NCBI GenBank assembly: GCA_003117195.1
Contig: BDSI01000048.1
Span: forward strand, 248,001 to 312,000
DNA: 64,000 nucleotides
Direction of reading: 5' to 3'
From: Eudorina sp. 2006-703-Eu-15
Taxonomy: Eukaryota; Chlorophyta; Chlorophyceae; Chlamydomonadales; Volvocaceae
The notes below the pieces were generated by a model that was not told where the DNA came from, did not search any database, and was given only the letters and a program-made list of their open reading frames with translations. Below, in pieces: positions 12,301 through 23,200 of this stretch. The position numbers and the translations under genes were made by a program. How positions within the stretch are numbered: the stretch's first letter is position 1; each line of letters starts with the position of its first letter.

Positions 12301-15300
12301 GTGCCCAGAAGCGCCGACGGGCCCAACGTGCTTGCAGCACAGCCCCTGTGAAGCGACATGGTGTTTTTGGGTATGGCAGCCGTTGCGGAACGGTTGGCCC
12401 TGTATCGGCCGGGACCCAGTTGCCGCTGGTGGTGTCACTTGCCTTGGCAAACAACAGGTCCCCATCGAGCGAGTCTTTGGCCGGGACGTGCACAGCGTCG
12501 TGGCCAAGCTGAACATCGAGGGGCAGCACCGCGGGGCCGTGGCGGCCGCCAAGAGTCGCATGGTGAGGCGGCGTGCGCAAATGAGGAACAGGACTTGCTA
12601 TGCATGTTTGGTACGGGTGCGGGTACGGGTCATATGTCAAGCGGTCTTCGGCACCGCTTAAATGTTCCTGACGGCCGTGGGCCTGTCTCGGTAGGCCTGA
12701 GTACTGCTGATCGGGTGTTTATGTTGCGGGATCGAATGGCATAGCACTTGTGTGTGCACCAGTACCGTAAGTACGGTTGTGCTACGACTGCCTTGTCCGC
12801 GTGTGCAGGAGAAGGAGAAGGAGGAGGCGGAGAAGCACAAGCACAAGCATGAACACAAGCACGAGCACGAGAAGGACGAGGACTGCGAGGTGGGGCTTAG
12901 GGGAGGGCAAGGGAGGATGGGCGCTTGAGCTGCGCGTGTGCACATCTTGGTGCACTGGGCGTTTTCATGAGTAGTTGCCTTACCGCTTGTAGTACGAAGA
13001 TGGGGTCGGGTACCTGCGAGCAGGAAAGTGTGCTTGCGTCCGTGGGAGGGGGCGAGCCTAGTTACCGACTGGACTATCTGCCGCGGGACAGTATGTATGG
13101 CAGATGTCGCAGTGGCAACCTGTCAGTACTTATGAACTCGCGAAATCACTCTTGCAGTCGCGCTCACCGCGGCTTGCCCTCACTCGCAACCGTACGGCCC
13201 TGCCGTACTCTCTGTCAGCCGAAGACGCTTTCGGCAAATAGACAGAAAACCTTGGTTTTGTTTCGTTTCACTCAGAAAACCTACAGTTGTTTAGGAGCGG
13301 ACATTGGATTGCGGCCAGCGTTGCCTCGAAGCGGACACCGATGTGACACGGCAGCATGATGGAATGGTGACTGTTCGGTGTGGGTGGGAGGCCCTCCTGA
13401 TCTTGCGGGATCGGGATGAGGACAGCGGCGCGGAATAATGGTGTAGCAACCTGGGGTTGGGACCTCCAATTGCAGCAACCTCGTCGGGTTGGGACGTGAT
13501 CACCACCTGTCGCGAATTGGTTTTCCAATTGTCTGCCGCTGACCTAATAATCCCGCCATCCTTGTGACCTTCCTCATTGCCCGCTCAACAGGCCTGCAAG
13601 AAAGGCGAGGGCGAGGGCCACAAGCACGAGCACAAACACGACCATAAGCATGGCCACAAGCACGAGCACAAACACGAGCACAAGCAGGGCGAGAAGGTGG
13701 AGGGCTGTGAGGTAGGTGGGCAGCGGGGCGCATCCTGGGTGGTTGTACAGCAAGCAAGTTGGGCAATGTGAAACCGGCGCGGCGCACTGATGTTGGCGCA
13801 CTGATGTGGAGTGGATGGGTGGTGCCTGCGAACCCAACAGGCTTGCGACGCGGAGAAAGGCGAAGGACACAGGCACCACCACCATCACCACAAGCACAAG
13901 CACAACCACGAGGAGGACGGCAAGCCGCACGACAACTGCGAGGTCGGGACTGGGTTGGGCATGGGGCTTTGGGTGGATAGCTTGCCAGGAATGGGCAGCG
14001 CCGGGTTCCGCTGCATGTCCTCCGGGGCGTTGGCGTTGACCGTCGCCCCCATGTGCACTACGCACGTATGCAGGCTTGCAAGGATGACGCGGAGGATCAC
14101 CATCACCACCACCACGAGCACAAGCACCACCACGAGCGGGGAGAGACGCGCGCGGCCAAGCGATTCGGCATCCGCAACTTTGTCTACTCTCGGCGGCGGC
14201 CATTCCACCCGCAGAGGTGCGGGGCAGATCACATGAGTAGCCGCTGGTACAATGACATCGGTCCGCGAGCCAGCAGTCTGCTTTGTTTTTTCCTCGGAGA
14301 CTTGTGCGTTCACCTGTGCCCCTGACAGTGCTCTGCATGACCTACTATTCCTTTCTACTTTCGCTTGTGCGCTATTGGTTGTTATGTCATCGAGCTTGAA
14401 TTGGTTGGGCCCTCCTGCGGTTACGTTAACGACTGAGAGGAATACCCCGTTCTGATCTGCACGTCGTCCGCTCCTTGGCTGCGTGTGACAGACTGAAGGA
14501 AATGGTGCTCAAGTGGCTGCCTGTCACAGTCAACCAGGCCATCGACGGAGAGGCGCCCGAACAGGGCGACAGCCCAATCAAGACGGGTGCGTGCATGGTG
14601 GCACCGCTCACCACACGGATCTATATCGAGTAACCACACGGATGTATATCGAGTAACCTAACCCAGAAACCAACCCGGGCACAACCGGGCCGAAGGGGGC
14701 CCTGCAACCTGGGCTTCCCGTCCGCATGACCTGAGGCACGTGCATGATCGCCACGCCTTATCCCCATAACCTCAACCGTGCGCATTATCGCTTACAGCCA
14801 ACGCGGCTGCGAGAGGACCCTGCGGGTGTTCGCTAGCGGGCTCGCGCCTAGCCGTCGGATGTGGGTCAACCTGAACGCCTGATGTGGGTCAACCTGAACG
14901 CGTGATGTGGGTCGACCGTGTCACGAGCGTATCGGGAAGACCGCGTGGAAGCGTGCGGGGCGAACTGCGAAAAGGCCAGTACTGCAACATCCCTATTCAG
15001 CGGTCCTTCTGGCGACGCGATGCATCCCCAGGACGTGGCCGGGGCGCAATTTCGAGATTCGTACGGGCCGGCCAGTCCTTGATCCAAACCAGGGTGTGCC
15101 CGTGTGCGTCCACCCGCTCCCCCTAAAACACCGGCCCGTGTGTACCCCGGTGCGCACCGCAGTGCTGCGCTCCAAGGGCTTCATGTGGCTGTCGTCGAGC
15201 CACACCACTGCCTACTACTGGAGCCACGCGGGTCAGCACTTTGAGATTCGCGACGAGGGCGACTGGTGGGCGGCGGTGCCGTCGGAGGATTGGCCGGCGG

Positions 15301-17625
15301 ATGCGGCGCAGCAGGACATCATCCTGAACGTGAGAAAGTCAGATGGATAGCCTTGCGGCGCGCTGGGTTGGGAACTTGGGATACTGGGTGGGCTGGCGTG
15401 CTGTATGAAGTGATAGGAGCTGAAACGACTTGGCGAGTGCGTGCCGGGTGTCACATCCTCGTCTGGCGTCCCAATACAATGTGTGCGACCTGCCTGCAAC
15501 TCGTGCTGTTTGCTGCTGTGGCTGCTGCTGCCTGTGGCGTGTATCCAGGATTTCGACGAGGCTACCGACCTGGGCGATCGCCGGCAGGAGATTGTCTTCA
15601 TTGGCGTCGACATGGACGAGGTAGGAGGAAGGGATGTGTGAGACAGGAGGGGCAAGCGGTGGTAATGGGGATGTCGGGAACCGCCCAAAAGGTGCACGTT
15701 TACAACCCCTTCCGCATACCTCCTCGCGGCAGCGGTGGTCATGTCCCGCACTCAAGAAAGCTCGCCGAATCCCTGGTGGCATCAGTTTGCTCCTGAATGA
15801 ATGAATGTTACAGCGGACCCCAACGGGATCATCGGTGTATACCAGAGCAAGCCCCAGTAGGCCCCACCGCCAAGGCGGCAGGTCACCTCCACACCACAAC
15901 GCCGCACTCAAAGTAAACACACCGGGCCATAACCCCAACCAGTCAGACACCGAAGCAAGCAGAGGCGCGCAGCGGGGCAACACTACCAAAGGGATAGGCA
16001 CAGCAGCGGGCATAATCCCCAGAAGTGGATAAAGCCAAGCACAGGGGAGGTCGCCCACACAGGCACCCCATTACCCAGCTACCACCACCTCTGAGGCACC
16101 CAACGCAGCACCCTCTCGAGGTCTTGGAAGGCCCACGCCTGGCTCGTGACACTGCCCAGCGACCGCTAGTGGGGTAACCCGCATCATAAGAAATAACTTG
16201 GCCAAAACACCAAAATGCCAACGGGAGCCCAGCCTCCACCCCAATCTGAGGGTAGGCCCGGTCCCCAACTTGAACCCCGGTTCGGAGATCCCGACGATAA
16301 ACAGACAAGAGGGCGGGGAACCCGCGCCTCATCCTTCTTCAGGAGCAGGTCCCGCACATCGCAGGACTCCCCCCGCCACTTTCAAGAAAGGGTGGAAAGG
16401 GCCCACTGAGCTCCAACCCCGTCTCGGGAGCCCCAACTGGGCGAACCCGTGAAGGCGCCCCCAAAAGTCAGCGATTGCGCGCCGCTCCCCTTGTTGTGCC
16501 AATATCGGTCCCGGCCGGATCGTCTGACCCTGACCAGGTGCTGACCGACGCAGGGTGGCCGCCATGAATCGGCGACCAGTCTCCATGGCCGCAATCGCGG
16601 CCAACACCACCACATCCCAAACAACTTGCTCCACGGGTGGCGGGGGTTCCGCCAGCCAGACCTGCGGCCTCCGTATCCGTGCCCCTAGGCGCGCTTCCAA
16701 CTGACCCACCACCGCCTGGGCCACTCGGCATGACCAGAAATGGTGCTGTCGGGGTGTCTCTGACCCCCCGCCTTCCGCTGGGTATCCCCCGCATCCACAC
16801 CGCGTCACCCTCGCGTGTCGCATATGGGAATTGCCCAACAACGGGACGCCATCGACTGTAAGGCGCCAAAAGGCCTCCTTATGCTCATTTTCCTACCGGA
16901 TACTGAGCCAAAGGCGGCTCAGCAGCCCCTGGATCCGGGCGGCCGCCACCTGAGAAATCGGGTCGGTGGCTCCCAGTCCTACCGCCTCACAGGCAAACAG
17001 CAAGTGAGCCGCGCTGCGGCGTTCCGCCACATCGGCTAGTTGCATCGCTGTCCCCACTCGAACAGAGTACTCGCTCAGGGCCACCTTCAGCCCATTATTC
17101 AACCTCCAACCCATGCGGTCGAGCTCCTGGTTCATGGTGGCATCCCGCGTGCCCCCAGGCCAAAATCACCGCCCAGCTGGACAGCGCCTTGCTGACTGAC
17201 GAGGAGATGAACAAGTACAAGGAGCGCTGGGCGGCGCAGCCCGACCCGCCACACCCCGAGGTGAGCCGTGGAAGCGCCCGTCCAGGAGAGGACGTGATGG
17301 CAGTACAGGATCCCATCACTGGGATCCCATACTGTGACCTGCCCGTCCCACAGCATTCTCGCTGGCCGACGCGCGTCTGCGTACACACGGCCCTAGACCC
17401 AGGCGGGCTCGCCGAACAGCCGTCCTGGGTCTGGCCTCATCGTCCACTATCACTCTGTCTTGTGATGTGTCGTTGCCACAGGTGTTGGGTTGCCTGTCTG
17501 ACCACTTCGCAGCCCTACCTTTGCGCCATTTCGTTCAACATATGCCGTGCCGGCCGTGACGTGGCGTTGCCGTTGTGCAGGTGGAGGCCCGGCGGGCCGC
17601 GAAGCGGCCAAAGGCCGCGGAGTAG
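9346..17625 (+). CDS. CobW/COG0523 family P-loop GTPase metallochaperone with His-rich insert
   Basis: Exons: 9346-9409, 9501-9680, 9882-9963, 10402-10474, 10912-10956, 11450-11571, 12000-12123, 12458-12562, 12809-12889, 13592-13711, 13841-13942, 14074-14216, 14492-14586, 15163-15329, 15549-15620, 17159-17260, 17581-17625. All introns are GT-AG, phases agree, and the product is 573 residues. Walker A GFLGAGKTT lies at residues 17-25, the family metal-binding motif GCACC at 79-83, ENSGVAEP in the switch/Walker B region, and the guanine-specificity motif NKTD at 197-200. Residues about 266-390 are a His-rich metal-binding segment encoded by four adjacent exons. A CobW C-terminal domain follows (RSKGFMWLSS ... 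GDRRQEIVFIG), then a basic tail. Family members such as eukaryotic ZNG1/CBWD use GTP hydrolysis to deliver metal, zinc for ZNG1, to client proteins. Metal and client are inferred here, not shown. The His-rich insert is long for the family. Intron 15 holds an antisense LINE. Confidence 0.93.
12809..14216 (+). other. Four-exon His/Cys metal-binding repeat region of the CobW gene
   Basis: Exons 9-12 (12809-12889, 13592-13711, 13841-13942, 14074-14216) each encode a run of alternating His/Lys/Glu or pure His. Exons 9-11 end in Cys-Glu and exons 10-12 begin with Ala-Cys, and the three introns between them are phase 0. Splicing therefore creates CEAC three times (DCEAC, GCEAC, NCEAC), separating the His tracts. 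The layout suggests duplication of one symmetrical exon. The only other Cys in the region are those in the CEAC motifs. Confidence 0.85.
15784..17134 (-). mobile_element. 5'-truncated LINE inserted antisense in CobW intron 15
   Basis: The minus strand matches 41850-43185 of the longer LINE almost base for base: the end of the reverse-transcriptase ORF with its C-terminal zinc-knuckle-like region, then the 3' UTR ending CTGTAACATTCATTCATTCA. The insertion is bracketed by the 10-bp direct repeat TGGTGGCATC at 15774-15783 and 17135-17144, a target-site duplication. Removing it leaves an intron of about 177 bp with intact splice sites, so the host gene is probably not disrupted. High identity to the 43-kb copy implies recent activity of the family. 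Confidence 0.93.
16329..17134 (-). pseudogene. C-terminal fragment of LINE reverse-transcriptase ORF
   Basis: Two overlapping minus-strand frames carry the same protein end as 41855-42645, including FWRLTVDGVPLLGN and the Cys/His cluster CGCGG...HHFWSC. It lacks the reverse-transcriptase catalytic region because of 5' truncation, so it is a dead fragment within the intronic insertion. Confidence 0.85.
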
Positions 17626-20271
17626 GCGCATGTTCCGAGTGCTCGCTCTGGGCCTTGATGCCTACGGCGGCAGCTACTCCTTACAGGGACAACGGACGCA
17701 GAGATGATGACCCGACATCACCGGGGGAGCAGGCTTCGGCAGACTGGACGGGAAGCAAGGTGGTCGTGTGTTTGGACGGCAGGCTGAATGCGGGAAGGCG
17801 GGCTTGCTGAGCATTACCGAGGGTGAAGTCCTGTTAAATAAGGGAACGTTCTTCTGTGTGAGCGTACACGCGACGAAACAGCGCAGCAACGGCAAGCGAT
17901 GCACCTCAGCTGGTACATGGTTAGGACGGGCTGACGGTGTTTTCAGTAACGGGGGGCTGGATATGTACACATGGCCCCATGCAAAGCAGCCCGTGCGCAG
18001 GTTGTGTAATGGCTGCACGCAATTTGGGTATTAATACTTTTTCGGCCGCGGGACGCTCGGGGCGCTTGCTCTTTGCGCAGTTTTCCAGATTGAATGTGGC
18101 TTCCAGATGCGCGCGGCTTATCGCGGTAGGGACGCGTAATTTCTTCAGGAGGGTGGGTATTTCTGTTGCTGTGCAGTGTTCCTGTTGTCAGGGTAAGGCC
18201 CGGGAAATACGCATGACGGAGTCGTAGTGGCCGTCGTCCTGGTCCCACATTCGGAGCACGCGCCACGGTACGCCGCGTCAATGTGACGCGGCGCTGCGGC
18301 CGTGGTGTTCCGCAGGGTGTAGACGCAAAATCGTGACGCCTGTGCTTTGCGCAGCTTGGAAGTTGTTGCCTGTATGCAGGGGGGGCGCCGTAGGCGAAAC
18401 GCACGTGTGCCTGCCTGTGGTATGGGCGTATGAAATGAGAGCCCGTGGCTGCTCTCCGGGAACACTGCAGTGGCTATGCATCTGACGGCTGGGTGGTTTT
18501 CAGTCGGCGTGGACGAGGGGGATTTCAGGTCTCGTAGATGCTGATGCTCGAGGACTAGCGGTCCTTGCGCCATACGCGTGGGTGACGAAACGGGGCCCGC
18601 TGTAAACATGGGCATCCTCCTTTCTCTGTTGACGTCTTTTGCATCATGGTAGAAAACGAGCAATGGAGGTGGACTGAGGTTGAGTGGAACATTGCTCCAC
18701 AGCCATGATTACCCGCGCACAAGCTAGGACGTACCGCATCGCGAGTTTATGCGACCCGGGTTGGGTTAACCCCTTGACAATAGGCAAAGCTAGGAAAACA
18801 TGGATTCGGAAGTGATTGGTCAACACCTCAAGCCCAAACAAAGATCTCACACGCATCCAACTCGTCAGCTCGTCCAACTGGTCAGCAGACGGCGCTTAAT
18901 GTCTCCCCGCCGCCCGCCAAGACACATTATCGACGTAACGAACACACAAAAGACCGCATTGGCGTGCGCCCCCGGCATGGCTCAGGACGGCCCGCACCTG
19001 AGTGCACACGTGATCGTCACGACGACATTCAAGATGGAGTTCGTCCGGAGCGTCATTTTTCGTTTTTGCAATGTGGTGGCCGGTGGTGAGGAGGCTGCAG
19101 CTATCACCGATGACGCGCGGGGTCTGCCGTGACGTTCATGATTCACGATACAGGACTGGATGTATGTATAAGACTGGGTGTGGCTAAGCCACATCGCCCA
19201 TACATTGGTTTATCATGATGGCGTGCCGCGGTGCTGCTTTTCAGGCTTTTGCAAGTGGACCCCTCCCCGTCCTAGCCGTGTCCTAGCCGTATGTATCAAA
19301 GGACACACATGATAAAACCCGCTAATGCATACGACACATTCGTTATAAGCTATTTAAAGCATTTGTTGTGCACGCCTGCGTGATTACGTTCCCGACTTCC
19401 TTGCAGAACCCCCTGAGGTCCCCTGCTTCGCCCGTCCTTGGACAGCCGCGTTGTGTTCAACGCACCTGCCCCTTAGCTTCAGACGTAAATATTACAAAAT
19501 GAGGAAATGGTAATTCCAGTAGGCATAGACAAATGTACGCTTTTTCTTTTTTATAGAAAGGATACAAAGTGTTCGGCAAGTAATGCCTTCTCTAGTTATA
19601 AATTTAATGAATGTAACGCCACATTAGATTATAACCTGGTAAAGAATATGGGCACAAATTAGACTGCACACGACTTTTAAGGTAGGTCCTTAGTAATGTG
19701 TTCTCTCGTTGATTGCTGCATGTCCAGCTTCTCCATCGGACTACCAATGCAGATGGTATTCCAAAATAATTCAATATTTCCATTTAGTTATTGACTTCAG
19801 CCAAGCATAACTTGTGTCACCATACAAGATATACGGCATTTTCGCCGCCTGTCGTATGGTCAGACACCGTTCACTGAGCGAATCAAAACGCTTGGCGCAA
19901 GCTGACTATACATATCTTCTATTTTTATCATAGACTTTTCCGAAGGAACTTTCCCAGTCATACGCAATCAAAAAGGCACACACATTCTTGACCATTAACT
20001 ATACATTCAGGTAAGGTTCATGAGCTATTATTTTGGTTTACTGAGTTATGTGATGACAGCAGGCGCGTGTGTCAGCTGTGCTTGTGAAGATAATGTGCAG
20101 CTGCGGATAGAAAGACCGCAATATAACAACGCTCATGTATTGAGAGCTTATATATATGCTTACTTGCAATGCTTACGGCTTGCCTTGCCCACGCGATTTT
20201 GTCTCCTGCTTCTACATCCCCTCTGCGGACTGCAGCGCGTTGTACACTGACAAACAACTACAAAACTCCAC
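17626..20271. other. Intergenic region between the CobW gene and protease gene 1
   Basis: No gene recognised on either strand. The part from about 19300 to 20270 is clearly more AT-rich than the flanking genes. A short minus-strand frame near 18204-18280, ending in a stop, has coding-like composition but no convincing upstream exon, so I do not call it. Confidence 0.5.
18005..18009 (+). terminator. Possible TGTAA polyadenylation signal for the CobW gene
   Basis: TGTAA is the usual polyadenylation signal in volvocine algae. This copy lies about 380 bases after the CobW stop codon, a plausible 3' UTR length. A five-base motif occurs often by chance, so the call is weak. Confidence 0.3.
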
Positions 20272-23200
20272 ATGATGGCGAGTGGACTTTTGTTCGTGAT
20301 CGCCGTATTTATATCGACGTTTCAAGGTGTGAGAGCGTTAAAGAGAACATCTACGGTGTTCTTGAAGTAGATAGCCTCTTATTAGGCGTGAACGCAAAAT
20401 TCAGGAGATTGCTGAGCGCACAGCAACGAACGGACTATGGGTGAAGCGGCTAGTCGATGAGCCTGTCCACGCGATAGGAGCCCGCCTGATCTAATTATGC
20501 TGATCTGCGTATGTTGTGCTTGTCACGTGTTGCAGCTATACCGTGTTGCAGCTATACAAGAAAGACAGCTGAGCAGAAACATCCATGGAAAGCGACCGCG
20601 CGTAGCGTTATCGTCTTCCCTACCCGCATTTCCTTCACCCGTCAGTGCCAGTCCTGCCCTGGTGGCCTGCTGTCCCATTGTGCCGGATCGCTCGGTGTGA
20701 ACCACCGTCTGCATGTGCGCCACACACACATACAGACGTGCCCTGCTTTGGCGGCAAAAGCACCCCTGTGCATCCCGGTGAATCGCTACCTGTCACATTG
20801 CTACCTGCAGCGCAATATTCGGGCGTGTGCCTAGCTACCTCACGACGCCCTGGATGGTACCGCAGGCACCTGCGGCCAGATGGTGGGCGGCGGCACCGTC
20901 GTCCGCAGGAGCCTCTCGGGCGACCTGCTCTTCATCACCCTGGACGGTGTACCGCAGTACCTCATCCGGGAGGCCACGGGGACGCTGGTGCCGCTGGGAT
21001 CCGAGTACAGGGTGCCCGCAACGGATGCATCCGGCAAACCGGTGCTGCCCGGCTCCGTGATTCAGCTGGTGAGCACGGCATGTTATGCTTCCGGCGGGTG
21101 TGCATACATTTGTGCACGTGTACTAGGTGAGAGCTGGCAAAGGCTTCCCGAGATGCTGGGACAGTGCTTCGTACCATATTTGAGAAGCAGGACCGACCAT
21201 TGTACGACACCATTGCACGTGCATGGGTAAATAATACACAACGCAGTAGTATCGAGTAGGTCGTGCGCTCGCATGTGTGGGTGGTTGTGCGTACGTTGGC
21301 TTCTCTGGTATGGTATGCATGCTCTGGTTTCTGATGAAACCACAGCTCAGCGGCCACGTGCGTCACCGTTCCACGTGCAGGCTTGTTTCGCCCTACCTCA
21401 CGCGCTCTCATGCGCCTTCATCCTCCGGCGCCGCCCCCCTCCCGCCGCCCCGTGTCCAGGACTGCAACTACAACACCGCCACCTCTCAGTGCGTCCCCGA
21501 CGCCTCGGCTGCCGTGTCCGTGCTCGCGGGTGCGCCCATCACCGCGCCCGCGCCCGGTACAAGCGTCACCCAGAGCGTGCTGGTGATGATCCTGGACTAT
21601 CCCCAGTGCGGCATACGCTCCAACATATCTGAAACCACCGTGCGGCAACTGTACTTGGGGCCAAACCAGGACGGCAACGGCGGCCTCGCACAGAAATTCG
21701 CACAGTGCTCGTACGGGAACTTCAAAATCAATCCGGCCACGTTCAGGGCCGTGGTCGTGCCGCACCTCTGCTCAACGGCTGTCACGAGCTCGTGCAGCTG
21801 GTGGGCCATTTCTACGCTGGCGGACATGGCAGCTAGGACGCAGCTGGGATCGGCGGTGTTTGCAACCTTCACGCACTACACCTACGTCCTCCCGCCCAGT
21901 TTGCAGACCGTGTGCCCCTGGTCGGGGCTGGCGTTGCTACCCGGCCGGCAGACGTGGTTCCAGACGTCATCGTACGGCATTTACCGATGGGCAACGGCCA
22001 TGCAGGAGAGCATCCACAACTACGGTGAGCCACGCGCGCTCGTTGCCAGAGCCGTCAGGCGGACCTTGGCACCTATCGATCGATCGATCGATGCGCTGCA
22101 GGCCTTGCATTATTGAAGTTTGTTCCGATTGTAATCCGTAAAAACGTTCCATCGCGGACCTACCTGGTAGGTCGTTCGCCAACTGGCCGTACATGCTTGC
22201 CACGAAGGAATTGAAGGCGGCACGGACGCGATCTAAACGGCCTGGCCTTTGTTTGGCCGGCGACCTACCGGCTGATCGACTTGCGTAGGTCTGTGGCACT
22301 CGTGGCAAGGCGGTGTGGAGTACAACGACTACTCGACTGCCATGGGGCGCGGCGATGCCTGCCCCAACGCCGCCGAGATATCGCGCATGGGCTGGGCCAC
22401 TCCCGCTATCGGCGGAGACAGGATAGACTTGGGTGTGCTGCAGCCAGGAGCCGCCAAGTTGTTCACCCTGCCCGCGACCTACCTGACGGGAAACAACAAC
22501 TACCTGAGAGTGCAGCCGAACTGGCTCCCCAGCTACACTGCGACGGGGAAGAACCTATACATCGCCGTCCGTGTCGCAAAGAACGGGGACGCTGCGCTGT
22601 CACCTACCTACGCGGGCAAGGTCAACGTCCACGAAGTGAACGCGACGATGGTGAGCACCCACACGCATTTCTTTTGATACCAACCGGTGGCGTAGCATCT
22701 AGCATGTGGCGGACCGCTCTCCGTACCCGCTCGACACGTCAACATCCTTAGTAGTAATACCTGTCGTGCTTGCTTTTGCAGCCAGGCCCGTGCCCCGCCC
22801 TTATCACTTGCATGACTTCGTCCCTGCGACTTCGTACTGATCTACTGCACTCGGTGCCCCCTGCCCCGCCGCCGTTGCAGGACAACGCCTACCCGGCATC
22901 CTACACGACCAGCGATCGGAGAATTTCCTTCATCGGGGCGATATCACCCATGTCCCAAATGACGTTCAGCGAGTACAAGCTGGTCGTGTACGGCGGATCC
23001 TGGGTCAGCGGGGACTACCTGCGAGTGTACGTGTGCCGCTTTGTCAACGGGGCGTCCGAGTGCCCCTCCATTCAGAGCCTGGAGGGAGGCGGCACCAAGT
23101 CGCCCTCCCCGCCGCCGCCAAAGTCACCCCTGCCGCCGCCCCCACCACCGAGGCTGAGTGAGTTCTTTCCTCCTCCATCCGTGGATCCTCCCGCCCCGAC

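Noticed and set aside
18145..18663. Minus-strand open frame of 172 residues and a short coding-like end at about 18204
   Set aside because: Composition is suggestive in places but no start, upstream exon or recognisable domain could be joined.
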